A stretch of 64,000 nucleotides of DNA, from NCBI GenBank assembly GCA_035430005.1, contig DAOMFV010000006.1:13905-77904 (forward strand). The letters are read 5' to 3'. The translations under genes and the position numbers were made by a program. The notes under the pieces were generated by a model. The model was given only the letters and a program-made list of their open reading frames with translations, made no database searches and was not told where the DNA came from. Source of the stretch: JAEUIE01 sp035430005. Its GTDB lineage: Bacteria > Planctomycetota > Planctomycetia > Gemmatales > HRBIN36. Of this stretch, positions 28,699-37,196 are shown one piece after another (the stretch's first letter is position 1; the number at the start of each line of letters is the position of its first letter).

Positions 28699-29457
28699 AT
28701 GAGTTCAGACCAGGACTATCCTGTTTTGCAGGGCCATCAGCTTTTCCGAGCTTTTGGCTCCGGTGCGGAACGTACCGTGGCGCTCGATTCCACTTCGATC
28801 AACCTCTATCCGGGGCAGTTCACCCTCCTCATGGGGCCTTCCGGCAGCGGCAAATCGACCCTTCTGGCGATACTCTCGGCTCTGCTGCCTCCCGATTCGG
28901 GACAGGTTGTTGTTGATGGACGCGATATCTGGTCGATGTCCGACGCCGAACGAGTGCAGATGCGCAGCGACCACTTTGGTTTTGTCTTCCAGGGGTACAA
29001 CCTTTTCCCGGCACTCAATGCCCGGCAACAACTCGAAATTGTGCTACGCTGGGGCCAGCATGTGTCGGCTCGGGAAGCTCGCAGTCGATCGATGGCTATC
29101 CTGGAACGGCTGGGACTGGGCAAGAAGATGAACCTTCGACCTAACCAGATGTCGGGTGGCGAGAAACAGCGGGTAGCCATTGCCCGTGCCCTGGTGAAGA
29201 ACCCACGTATCTGTTTCGCCGATGAACCGACCAGCAATCTCGACTGGGCACATGGCGAAAACGTGGTGAGGCTTCTTAAAGAAATGGTGAATGAACTCAA
29301 TCTCAGTCTGCTGGTGGTGACGCATGACCATCGCTTGGAGCCGTTTGCTGATCGCATTCTGTACTTGGAGGATGGTCATCTACTGGAACGCGAGATGAGT
29401 GAACAAGCAGTGGCAGCCTACCAGAGCGGATCAGAGTCGTGGGAACAGGAGAGATAG
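28699..29457 (+). CDS. DevA-type ABC transporter ATP-binding protein
   Basis: 252 aa. Walker A GPSGSGKSTLL, Q-loop FVFQGYNLFP, signature MSGGEKQRVAIARAL, Walker B ICFADEPTSNLDW and switch His VVTHDHRLEPF are all intact. It belongs to the LolD/MacB/DevA ATPases that drive mechanotransmission-type FtsX permeases. It lies between the permease (6 bp) and the membrane-fusion gene (2-bp gap), so the three form one exporter. Confidence 0.92.
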   Translation: MSSDQDYPVLQGHQLFRAFGSGAERTVALDSTSINLYPGQFTLLMGPSGSGKSTLLAILSALLPPDSGQVVVDGRDIWSMSDAERVQMRSDHFGFVFQGYNLFPALNARQQLEIVLRWGQHVSAREARSRSMAILERLGLGKKMNLRPNQMSGGEKQRVAIARALVKNPRICFADEPTSNLDWAHGENVVRLLKEMVNELNLSLLVVTHDHRLEPFADRILYLEDGHLLEREMSEQAVAAYQSGSESWEQER

Positions 29458-29459
29458 GA

Positions 29460-30560
29460 ATGGTTGGACTGTCTAGTAGCTATTGTGGACGATTGACCGG
29501 CGGGCTTTGCCTGCTGGCGAGCCTGACGGCGTGTCTGCCGGCACGGGCCTGGCAGACGAATGCCACGCAGGCTGCACCCGGCTCATCACACCCCACGGTC
29601 ATCGTCGCCATGGGTCTGGTCGATGTAGAGCAGGGTATCGCTCGACTGACCAGCCAAATGCCCGGCAGAATCGTTCGCATCGAAGCTAAAGAGAATCAAA
29701 CGTATGAACCAGGCGCAGTGCTATTAGTCGTAGACGACAGCACCCCCAAACTCAAACTGGCCCAGGCGGAGTTGGCTTTGAAAGTAGTAGAAGGCAAAGT
29801 GACTCAGGCCAAAGCAGGTATACAGATTGCGGAGGCGGAAAAGCGTGCCCAGGGTGTAGCCATCGAAGTCGCCAAAGCCAGAGAGCAAACTTACAAACGC
29901 CGTCAGGAAGATGCTAAAACTCTCGAGATTCCCGGAGAGACCAAGAAGGCTCTGGAAGACGCCGTCCGTGACACCGCATTCCTGGTCAAGAGTGAAAATG
30001 AGAAACTGCTCGTCGTCGAAAGCAAATTGCAGTATGCCCGTACTGAGGAAGCTCAGGCCAAACTACAGGTGCAAGTGTATCAAGAGCAGGTGAACGAAGC
30101 GAAAAAAGCAGTGGATGACTGCGTGCTGAAGGCTCCTTACAAAGGCAAAGTCCTTAGAGTGCGTGCCCGGCTGGGTGAACTCACTGCGCCGGTCCATCCT
30201 GAGCCGCTCATCGAATATTGTCCCGATGCTCTGCGAATCATTCGAGCCGAGGTGGCCCAGGAGTTTGCGCATTCGGTCAACGTGGGTCAGTCCTGCAAGA
30301 TCACCGATGACAGCAGGAACAACAGCGGCGCCTGGACCGGTCGCATTCAGCGCATCGGCGACTGGTATTCGCCTCGGCGATCCAATCTGTTCGAGCCGCT
30401 GCAAATGAACGATGTCAGGACGTTGGAATGCATCGTCACGGTCGATCCAGGCGGCGAACCGTTGCGCATCGGCCAGCGAATGCGGATCAGCATTGATACA
30501 GCATCAATCCCCACCAAACCGGCAGACGTCAAAACGCCGGTCGAAACCACGAAGAAGTAA
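29460..30560 (+). CDS. DevB/HlyD-type membrane-fusion (periplasmic adaptor) protein
   Basis: 366 aa from ATG 29460 with GGAGAG upstream. An N-terminal hydrophobic stretch (LTGGLCLLASLTACLP) could be a signal, possibly a lipoprotein type since LTAC resembles a lipobox. Lipoyl-like half motifs (MPGRIVRIEAKENQTYEPGA and VLKAPYKGKVLRVRARLGE) flank a long alpha-helical hairpin rich in Ala, Lys and Glu (about 90-210). The beta-barrel follows. It would connect the DevC-A-type pump to an outer-membrane channel. No TolC gene is in the window. Confidence 0.87.
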   Translation: MVGLSSSYCGRLTGGLCLLASLTACLPARAWQTNATQAAPGSSHPTVIVAMGLVDVEQGIARLTSQMPGRIVRIEAKENQTYEPGAVLLVVDDSTPKLKLAQAELALKVVEGKVTQAKAGIQIAEAEKRAQGVAIEVAKAREQTYKRRQEDAKTLEIPGETKKALEDAVRDTAFLVKSENEKLLVVESKLQYARTEEAQAKLQVQVYQEQVNEAKKAVDDCVLKAPYKGKVLRVRARLGELTAPVHPEPLIEYCPDALRIIRAEVAQEFAHSVNVGQSCKITDDSRNNSGAWTGRIQRIGDWYSPRRSNLFEPLQMNDVRTLECIVTVDPGGEPLRIGQRMRISIDTASIPTKPADVKTPVETTKK

Positions 30561-30597
30561 GTGATCTGGTAAATCACGAAGCACCTGTTGAATAACA

Positions 30598-30695
30598 GTG
30601 GCAGGGGTCAGCGGTACGCCGCTGACCCCTGTTGAATGTGCAAAATCCTGGCTGCTTCGCAGTGGTCACGATGAGTACATCGTGATCACTGCCAC
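30598..30695 (+). repeat. 98-bp palindromic doublet element, copy C
   Basis: Hairpin 1 at 30602-30631 has a perfect 13-bp stem around TACG; hairpin 2 at 30660-30691 has arms CAGTGGTCACGAT and ATCGTGATCACTG (one mismatch). The stem-2 sequence differs from copy B at several places on both arms, so pairing is preserved by paired changes. Placed between two convergent genes, like copy B. Confidence 0.85.
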
Positions 30696-30781
30696 GGTTT
30701 TCCACGGGCTCCTAAGCGATCTGCATCGCAAATAACGGAGTGGCCCGAGCAAATGCTCCGGCCATTACTTTCCCCTCAGTA

Positions 30782-31660
30782 TTATTGCTTCAACGGCACC
30801 CAGATTTCAGTGCCTCCAATCCCGGTCTGCGGATTGAATGCTTCGGTATAGCGTTCAAAGCAGGGCGAGTTATCAACCTTGAGTCCACAGTCGGGCACCC
30901 ACTTGTTCCAAATGGTCTCGATGGTGTTCGGGATCTGTGTTACAGGCTGCGAATGGGTGAAGACAGCGTAGCGCTGTCCCGGCAGCTTCACCTGAGCGAA
31001 CCCGGCAGGCAAGCCTTTGGTATCGTTCACTTCGACACCAGTGAGATAGTCGAAGCTGCCATCGGGCTTGCAGTTGTAACAGACACCGTAGGATGACTTG
31101 CCCACCTGACCGGCGATCTTGCCGATCATCGGCGCGAAGCGTGTCCATTGGCCAGGGATATTCTTGCGAGTTTCCATGGTGTAGTTGCTCTGGAGCCCGG
31201 CTATGAGCCGTTCCTTACTGTTTTCAAATCGGGGTTCGCCAAGCCGCAGCGACTGTGCCCGCAGGCTCGCTTCCTGCTCACGCAGTTCCGGGGTGAACTC
31301 AGCGCCGAAGTCGTCGGCCTCAAAATAAGGGCGTATCTCAAGGATGGAATCATCACTCATGGGATTGGGGCAACGCTTGGCCCAATCGATGGCTTCCTGC
31401 ATCGACTTGACTTTCCAGACCCAGTAGCCGGCGATGAGTTCCCTGGTCTCGGCAAAGGGGCCATTGATCTGGGTGCGATTCGTGCCGGAGAAGGCGATAC
31501 GCACCCCCTTGGAACTGGGATGCAGCCCGGCGCCGTCCTGCATGATGCCGGCCTTGACCAGCTCTTCGTTGAACTTGCCCATATCGGTAAGCAGTTGCTG
31601 ACTGGGCATGACACCTGCTTCCGATTCCTTCGTCGCTTTCACCATGACCATGACTTTCAT
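30782..31660 (-). CDS. YCII-domain / GyrI-like effector-binding domain fusion
   Basis: 292 aa from ATG 31660 with GGAGAG upstream; the frame is open to 31696. Residues 1 to about 115 form a YCII/DGPF-type domain (KVMVMVKATKESEAG, INGPFAETRELIAGYWVW, ILEIRPYFEADDFG). Residues about 145-292 resemble the GyrI/AraC-type effector-binding fold (GKSSYGVCYNCKPDGSFDYL, LPGQRYAVFTHSQPV, TIWNKWVPDCGLKVDN, FNPQTGIGGTEIWVPLK). YCII proteins often sit next to ECF sigma genes, and effector-binding domains bind small hydrophobic ligands. No DNA-binding domain is present. A DoxX-like gene lies 81 bp upstream. Confidence 0.75.
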   Translation of the reverse strand: MKVMVMVKATKESEAGVMPSQQLLTDMGKFNEELVKAGIMQDGAGLHPSSKGVRIAFSGTNRTQINGPFAETRELIAGYWVWKVKSMQEAIDWAKRCPNPMSDDSILEIRPYFEADDFGAEFTPELREQEASLRAQSLRLGEPRFENSKERLIAGLQSNYTMETRKNIPGQWTRFAPMIGKIAGQVGKSSYGVCYNCKPDGSFDYLTGVEVNDTKGLPAGFAQVKLPGQRYAVFTHSQPVTQIPNTIETIWNKWVPDCGLKVDNSPCFERYTEAFNPQTGIGGTEIWVPLKQ

Positions 31661-31741
31661 CTTCGACTCTCCATTTGTTTGTTTTCCTCGTTTCAACTAC
31701 CTGGCGATTGAAGGTCAACACAATCAGCATCGAGAATAGAA

Positions 31742-32149
31742 TTATTTCGGTTGCTCGGCATAGTGATTGCTCCAGGAGAGCAAAGCACGCAGCCTGGCAT
31801 CACACAGGTAGAGACCACCCCAGAGAAGCATCCCGAATACGACGGGAAAAAGAATGTTGAAGACACTGTGGCCGGCATGCACATGGGTTGCCACCGCGCC
31901 ACTAAGGTAACCGGTAAGGAGGATGGCACCGATGACCTTCGTCTGCTGTATCAGGTAAAGCAAAGTAGAGATGATGAGCACGATACCGAGTGGGACGATC
32001 ACGCTCTCTGCGAAGCCCAATTCGACGGTGTCTTTGACGACAAATTCGGGCTTGACCAGCTTCATGACGCCGTCGAACAGAAGAAACAGGCCCGGCAGAG
32101 CGCTCAGGACGTAGCCTGTCCAAAGCATCGGCTTTGATGTTGGTTGCAT
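31742..32149 (-). CDS. DoxX-like membrane protein
   Basis: 135 aa, four hydrophobic helices: TGYVLSALPGLFLLFDGVMK, SVIVPLGIVLIISTLLYLI, VIGAILLTGYLSGAVATHVH and NILFPVVFGMLLWGGLYL. The layout and the charged PEFVV-ELGF loop fit the DoxX-like family (quinone- or redox-linked membrane proteins of uncertain role). ATG 32149 has AAGGAA upstream. DoxX-like and YCII genes frequently occur together, as here. Confidence 0.8.
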   Translation of the reverse strand: MQPTSKPMLWTGYVLSALPGLFLLFDGVMKLVKPEFVVKDTVELGFAESVIVPLGIVLIISTLLYLIQQTKVIGAILLTGYLSGAVATHVHAGHSVFNILFPVVFGMLLWGGLYLCDARLRALLSWSNHYAEQPK

Positions 32150-32186
32150 AGATTATTCCTTAGGTTGCTGATGGTGGTTAGAACAA

Positions 32187-32231
32187 TGCTCCCCTCACCC
32201 TCAACCCCCTATTCCTCCGGAGGAGAGGAAG
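32187..32231. repeat. CCCTCACCC-type intergenic repeat, second copy
   Basis: Starts TGCTCCCCTCACCCTCAACC and continues with a short CCTCCGGAGG palindrome (32214-32223) inside ATTCCTCC/GGAGGAG-type arms. It matches the 5' half of the element at 3060-3107 and is degenerate in the 3' half. It lies between two minus-strand genes, in the 136-bp gap downstream of the HAD gene. Confidence 0.5.
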
Positions 32232-32285
32232 AAAGAGAAGCGATGCACCAAGCAGTTGGTATGTCAGCTAGTTCGAGAATCAGTG

Positions 32286-32972
32286 TTAGTTCGATCGTTC
32301 CTTGTCCAGAGCTGACGCCAATTGTTGTTTTACTGAATCGTGTAGCAAGTCGGCGATCTTATCGATGGTGATGTCAGCAGGTGGATTCGCCGCCAGTATT
32401 TTTGGGTCAAGAGCATAGTGGCCCTGCTTGGGAAAGACGGTGGTCAGCCGTGATCCCCAGACCTTCTTGATCGCCGTGAGGATACGCAGCTTGTCATCAA
32501 CCAGGACATAGTGGCGGGCAGGAAACCGTTTCTCGACGTCGGCCAGTTCCTGCTCTTTGTGAATGTAGATGAGCGATTGGCCATGCACCGCCTTGAGCAG
32601 GCCACTGCGTTCGATCTTGCGCGGTTGAAACACAACATCACCATCCGAGAGTATCACCGTAGGCCCCAAGGTGTGTAAATATTTGACGACTTCGAGCGCG
32701 TGCGGATAGAGCAGTTGAGTAAATGGATACTCGAGCATGAAGTGGGAGACTTGCAGGAAGTGGGGATCGTGAGGATTCTCAACACGGTACTGTTGCAGGG
32801 CGCCGAGATAGTCGGCATAGCCAAGTTCAGTTCTCAACTTCTCGAAGATAGCCCAGTAGCGTTCCTGGCGTTCGTTACCGAACGCCTCGGTCAAGTGAGT
32901 ACGAAGGTCGGAGCCAAAGCGATCATTATCGAGAAGGGTATTATCGACATCAAGCAGGAAGACGACGGAATG
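32286..32972 (-). CDS. HAD-superfamily hydrolase
   Basis: 228 aa from ATG 32972, which has AAGGTGG upstream; the frame is open to 32984. Motif I is FLLDVDNTLLDND (catalytic DxDxT region), motif II VILSDGDVVF, a Lys in the HKEQELADVEKR region and the final acidic motif YVLVDDKLRIL. The cap is helical. Such cytosolic enzymes are phosphatases of small metabolites; no specific substrate is suggested. It lies downstream of the DUF1501 gene but is separated from it by a very strong hairpin. Confidence 0.82.
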   Translation of the reverse strand, partial: HSVVFLLDVDNTLLDNDRFGSDLRTHLTEAFGNERQERYWAIFEKLRTELGYADYLGALQQYRVENPHDPHFLQVSHFMLEYPFTQLLYPHALEVVKYLHTLGPTVILSDGDVVFQPRKIERSGLLKAVHGQSLIYIHKEQELADVEKRFPARHYVLVDDKLRILTAIKKVWGSRLTTVFPKQGHYALDPKILAANPPADITIDKIADLLHDSVKQQLASALDKERSN

Positions 32973-33015
32973 CATGCAAACCACCTTGGGTGTGTGACAT
33001 CTTGTGATGAAAGGA

Positions 33016-33076
33016 AGGGCGAGGCTCCTGCCGAGCTATCAAACGATAGCGTAAAGCTCGGCAGGAGCCTCGCCCT
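33016..33076. terminator. Strong perfect hairpin with nested inner hairpin
   Basis: Left arm 33016-33037 and right arm 33055-33076 are perfectly complementary over 22 bases (core GGGCGAGGCTCCTGCCGAG). Inside, GCTATC-AAAC-GATAGC forms a second 6-bp hairpin (33035-33050). It lies between the stop of the DUF1501 gene and the start of the HAD gene. A fragment of the same core (GGCGAGGCTCC) occurs at 12447-12457 in another intergenic gap, so this may be a dispersed repeat acting as a terminator. Confidence 0.6.
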
Positions 33077-33085
33077 CCCAGCAGA

Positions 33086-34543
33086 CTATGCCAAAAGGTC
33101 TTTCATTACAGTACCCTTCACATCGGTCAGCCGATAGTCCCGTCCCTGCGACTTGAACGTCAGCCGTTCGTGATCGATACCCAAGCAGTGCAGAATCGTG
33201 GCATTCAGATCATGCAAATGCACCGGCTTCTCGGCGACGTTGTAGCTGAAGTCATCGGTGCTGCCATGCACATAACCCGGCTTAATGCCGCCGCCCGCCA
33301 TCCAGAGGCTGAAGCAGCGGCCATGATGATCTCGGCCATAGCTTTCCAACAGCCCACCCTGGCCATAGACGGTACGGCCAAACTCGCCGCCCCAGATGAC
33401 GAGCGTTTCATCGAGCAAACCACGCTGCTTCAGATCTTGAATGAGAGCAGCCTGGGGTTGATCAACATCGCGGCATTGCAGTGGCATGTTGTCGGGCAGA
33501 TTGTTGTGCTGATCCCAGCCACGGTGGTAGAGCTGCACGAAGCGTACGCCCCGTTCCACCAGCCGTCGAGCCAGCAGGCAGTTGGCGGCGAAGGTGCCGG
33601 GCTTCTTGACATCGGGGCCATACATCTCAAGGGTCGCCTGCTTTTCGTTCTTCATATCGATGAGGTCGGGCACCGAGGTCTGCATCCGGAAAGCGAGTTC
33701 GAACTGAGCGATGCGGGAAGCGATTTCAGGATCACCTGATTCAGCCATCTTTTGTTGATTGAGCTTGGCCAGGCTGTCGAGCATGTCGCGCCGCATTCCT
33801 CGATCGATGCCGGGTGGATCGCTCAAGTAGAGGACTGCATCTCGCTGACTTCGGAGCTTCACCCCCTGATGACTGGAAGGAAGAAAGCCGCTGCCCCAGA
33901 GCCGATCAAGGAGCCCTTGGTTACTATCCTTGCCACTGCCATGCGAGATCATCACCACGAAGGCAGGCAGATCGGCTGCTTCGGTTCCCAGGCCGTAGGC
34001 TGCCCACGAACCTAACGAAGGCCGGCCGGGCTGTTGCGAGCCTGTCTGGATGTAGGTAATAGCGGGGTCGTGGTTGATCGCTTCGGTATGCATCGAACGG
34101 ATCAGGCATATCTCGTCAGCGATCTTGCCGGTGTAGGGTAGCAGTTCGCCCAGTTCCATACCGCACTTGCCATGTCGGGCAAACTTGAACCTGGAGGCGA
34201 TGACCGGGAAGTTCTTCTGCCCGCTGGTCATACCGGTGAGGCGCTGTCCCATACGGATCGAATCGGGGAGATCAATGCCATGCTTTTCTTTTAGTAGGGG
34301 CTTGGGGTCGAACAGTTCTATCTGCGAAGGACCACCCGATTGAAACAGGTAGATCACCCTTTTAGCCATGGGGGCGAAGTGAGGGATACCAGGCAGGCCG
34401 CCGACACGAACAGTCTTGTCTTGCCTGGCCAGTGCTGTCGAGCCAAGGAGAGAGGCCAGGGCTGCGGTACCAATCGCACTCGCCGAACTTCCGAAGAAAT
34501 GTCGGCGAGTCATCATCGAGGCGTAGTCGAAAAGTGGTTGCAT
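33086..34543 (-). CDS. DUF1501 (sulfatase-fold) Tat-exported planctomycete protein
   Basis: 485 aa. A twin-arginine signal, TRRHFFGSSASAIGTAALA (about 12-30), is followed by the DUF1501 core: HFAPMAKRVIYLFQSGGPSQ, FDPKPLLKEKHG, SMHTEAINHDPAITYIQTG, LVIWGGEFGRT, GRDHHGRCFSLWMAGGGIK and ILHCLGIDHERLTF. The family has an alkaline-phosphatase/sulfatase-like fold and is encoded almost always next to a PSCyt1/PSD1 gene, as here (3-bp gap). Exported, periplasmic. The substrate is unknown; roles in polysaccharide handling are suggested for the family. Confidence 0.93.
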   Translation of the reverse strand: MQPLFDYASMMTRRHFFGSSASAIGTAALASLLGSTALARQDKTVRVGGLPGIPHFAPMAKRVIYLFQSGGPSQIELFDPKPLLKEKHGIDLPDSIRMGQRLTGMTSGQKNFPVIASRFKFARHGKCGMELGELLPYTGKIADEICLIRSMHTEAINHDPAITYIQTGSQQPGRPSLGSWAAYGLGTEAADLPAFVVMISHGSGKDSNQGLLDRLWGSGFLPSSHQGVKLRSQRDAVLYLSDPPGIDRGMRRDMLDSLAKLNQQKMAESGDPEIASRIAQFELAFRMQTSVPDLIDMKNEKQATLEMYGPDVKKPGTFAANCLLARRLVERGVRFVQLYHRGWDQHNNLPDNMPLQCRDVDQPQAALIQDLKQRGLLDETLVIWGGEFGRTVYGQGGLLESYGRDHHGRCFSLWMAGGGIKPGYVHGSTDDFSYNVAEKPVHLHDLNATILHCLGIDHERLTFKSQGRDYRLTDVKGTVMKDLLA

Positions 34544-34546
34544 GGC

Positions 34547-36901
34547 CTATTCTTTCGAAATCGTCTCATCCAGATTGAATACCAGGCTGCACAGTGTCGT
34601 CCATGCTGCCAGTTCGATCGGGTTCAGCTTGCTGTCTCGTGGTGATGCGCCGAGAGAGAGGAGTTCCTTGGCTTTCTCTGGCGACGCTTTCATTCGATCA
34701 CGGGATTTGGCCAACAACGAAAGCAGTGTGTTTCGTTCGGCAGCACTCGGTGAACGAGACAAGACCAACCGATAGAGATGATCCAATCGGGCTTCATCCT
34801 TGTCGCTTGCATTCATCACTCGCTCAGCCAGCTTGCGTGATGCTTCTAGGTACGTCGGATCGTTCATGAGCACCAGGGCCTGGAGCGGAGTATTCGTTCG
34901 GGCACGGCGGATGGTGCAGGTCTCCCGATCCGGCGCATCAAAGGTCATCATCCCCGGCGGTGGACAGGTTCGCTTCCAGAAGGTGTACATACTTCGCCTG
35001 TAGAGGTTGTCGCCCACATCCTGCTTGTAAACCGCCCGGCGTTCGACGGAAACATCCTGCCACAAACCATCAGGCTGATAGGGCATAACGCTAGGCCCGC
35101 CGATGCGTTCCTTGAGGAGCCCGCTGACAGCTAGGGCATTGTCTCGAATCGTTTCCGCCGAGAGACGGTAGCGAGGGCCACGGGCCAGCAAGCGGTTCTT
35201 CGGATCACGCTCCAGCAGTTCCGGTGAAACTCGTGATGATTGCCGATAGGTAGCCGATGTTACCATCCGCTTGATCATGGCTTTGACATTCCATTTACTA
35301 CTGATCAACTCACAGGCCATCCAATCAAGCAGTACGGGATGGCTGGGCCAGGCACCTTGGGAGCCTAGATCCTCCACCGTTTCGACAATGCCGGTGCCGA
35401 AGAGAATGTGCCACCACTGGTTGACAGCGACCCGTGCTGTGAGGGGATGGGTTGGCTCGACGAGCCATTTGGCAAGGCTGAGACGATTGGCTGCTAGGCC
35501 AGCAGGTAGTGCAGGAAGGCTTGCGGGCACACCGGGCGAGACCGCTTCTCCCTGCTGATCGTATTGGCCACGCTTCAGAACGAAGGTTTTGCGGGGCGTC
35601 GGCATCTCCTGCATGATCATGTTGGCCGGGATAGCGGTCTCCAGTACCTTCAGTAGCTTGTTGGTTCCAACCAGTTCAGCAACTGACTTGCGGGCCTGAC
35701 CATCAAACATGATGCTGGCTTGGCGATCGATTAATTGTTTGGTCAGCGTCTTCTTCTGGAACAACAGCTTGTCCTTCTCTGCCTGTTGCTCCTTCGTCGG
35801 AATCTTGAGAAATGGCTCCGATACACGAGCCTGATTGAAGCCAACGGTTTTCTCAGCGATGTTGTTGAAGAAGGCGAAGAAGCTGTAGTACTCACGCTGC
35901 GTGATGGGATCGAACTTGTGATCGTGACACCGGGCGCACTGCATGGAGAGGCCGAGAAATACCGTGCAAGTGGTGTGGACACGATCAGCAACATACTCGA
36001 CTCGGTATTCTTCTTCGATGATGCCGCCCTCGGTGGTCAGCACATGATTGCGGCTAAAGCCAGTCGCCAGTTTTTGCTCGATCGTGGCATGGGGTAATAT
36101 ATCGCCTGCTAACTGTTCTGTAATGAACTGGTCGTAGGGCTTGTTGTAGTTGAAGGCATTGATGACCCAGTCGCGCCACATCCACTGGGTGCGTTCCTCG
36201 TCGTTGTTGTAGCCGTTGGTATCGGCATAGCGGGCGAGATCGAGCCAGTGGGTGGCCAGATGTTCGCCGAATCGCAGGGACTGCAGCAACCGGTCGACGA
36301 CTTTGTCGTAGGCGTTTGGCGACTCGTCTTTCAGAAAGGCATCGAGTTCGTCCAGCGTCGGAGGCAGGCCGGTCAGATCGAGAGTCACCCGACGAAGCAG
36401 AGTTGCTTGGTCAGCTTCCTTGGAAGGTGTCAGGCCTTCTTTCTCCAACCGGGCCAGGATGAAGCGATCAATCGGGTTCTTCGGCCACATGGTCAGCTTC
36501 ACCTTCGGCAACTCGCCTCGTTCAGGAGCAATCAGCGACCAGTGCTTTTCATACTTGGCCCCTTGCTCGATCCAGCGGCTCAGCAACTCGATCTGCTGCT
36601 GGGTCAGCTTCTTGCCTGACTTTTCAGGCGGCATGTGCTCTTCGGGGTTCATCGACATCACCCGTTCGATCAACAAACTCTCGGCATTTTTCCCGGGTAC
36701 GATGGAGTGCTTCTCGATGGCGCTCTCCCGCACATCCAGCCGCAGCTTGGACTTTCGCTGATGGGCATCAGGGCCATGACAGGCAAAGCAGTTCTCCGAC
36801 AGGATCGGCCTGATGTCTCGATTGAACTGAATGGCGTTCTTGTTCTTGTCATCAGCGACAAGGCAGGTACATACCAGTAACAGGCCAAACATCAGGATCA
36901 T
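34547..36901 (-). CDS. PSCyt1-PSCyt2(DUF1549)-PSD1(DUF1553) planctomycete cytochrome protein
   Basis: 784 aa with a short signal peptide (MILMFGLLLVCTCLVA). The PSCyt1 cytochrome domain holds ILSENCFACHGPDAH (heme site near 40) and MNPEEHMPPEKSGKKLT. The DUF1549 region (about 140-350) includes TLDLTGLPPTLDELDAFL, HWLDLARYADTNGY and a second CxxCH (SMQCARCHDHKFDP). The DUF1553 region has AVNQWWHILFGTGIVE, SATYRQSSRV, DNALAVSGLL and TNTPLQALVLMNDPTYLEA. The length is toward the short end for the family. Electron-transfer partner of the DUF1501 protein (inference). Confidence 0.93.
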   Translation of the reverse strand: MILMFGLLLVCTCLVADDKNKNAIQFNRDIRPILSENCFACHGPDAHQRKSKLRLDVRESAIEKHSIVPGKNAESLLIERVMSMNPEEHMPPEKSGKKLTQQQIELLSRWIEQGAKYEKHWSLIAPERGELPKVKLTMWPKNPIDRFILARLEKEGLTPSKEADQATLLRRVTLDLTGLPPTLDELDAFLKDESPNAYDKVVDRLLQSLRFGEHLATHWLDLARYADTNGYNNDEERTQWMWRDWVINAFNYNKPYDQFITEQLAGDILPHATIEQKLATGFSRNHVLTTEGGIIEEEYRVEYVADRVHTTCTVFLGLSMQCARCHDHKFDPITQREYYSFFAFFNNIAEKTVGFNQARVSEPFLKIPTKEQQAEKDKLLFQKKTLTKQLIDRQASIMFDGQARKSVAELVGTNKLLKVLETAIPANMIMQEMPTPRKTFVLKRGQYDQQGEAVSPGVPASLPALPAGLAANRLSLAKWLVEPTHPLTARVAVNQWWHILFGTGIVETVEDLGSQGAWPSHPVLLDWMACELISSKWNVKAMIKRMVTSATYRQSSRVSPELLERDPKNRLLARGPRYRLSAETIRDNALAVSGLLKERIGGPSVMPYQPDGLWQDVSVERRAVYKQDVGDNLYRRSMYTFWKRTCPPPGMMTFDAPDRETCTIRRARTNTPLQALVLMNDPTYLEASRKLAERVMNASDKDEARLDHLYRLVLSRSPSAAERNTLLSLLAKSRDRMKASPEKAKELLSLGASPRDSKLNPIELAAWTTLCSLVFNLDETISKE

Positions 36902-37196
36902 GGATATTCTGGCGATGTCTCAACCTCAGTATGAGTAGTACACGTTGGGGAATACGTCAGGCGGGTTCGATAATCAAAGTTACTACACAAAAGTCATTTT
37001 GTAGGCCAGACAGGAATGTCTGCCCACCACCCAATCACTTCTGCATGAGTACTTAGAGTAACGAGTCTTGACTCGAAGCAAAAGGGAATTTCTGTGCCAG
37101 ACGGTGATGTGCCTCCAGGAAAATAGTATGCTCCAACAACAGGCGATACCAGTATAACAGCCCCTGTTGGCGATATTTTCTCATCCCGGTACATTC
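36902..37196. other. 295-bp divergent intergenic region
   Basis: Separates the PSD1 gene (minus) from the PAC2 gene (plus). No convincing gene, tRNA or strong hairpin is visible; a 66-codon minus-strand frame here has no ribosome site or recognisable domain. Promoters for both directions must lie in it, but none was identified with confidence. Confidence 0.5.

Noticed and set aside
36994..37194. 66-codon minus-strand frame upstream of the PAC2 gene
   Set aside because: No ribosome site, no recognisable domain, and no hydrophobic or repeat feature to support it.
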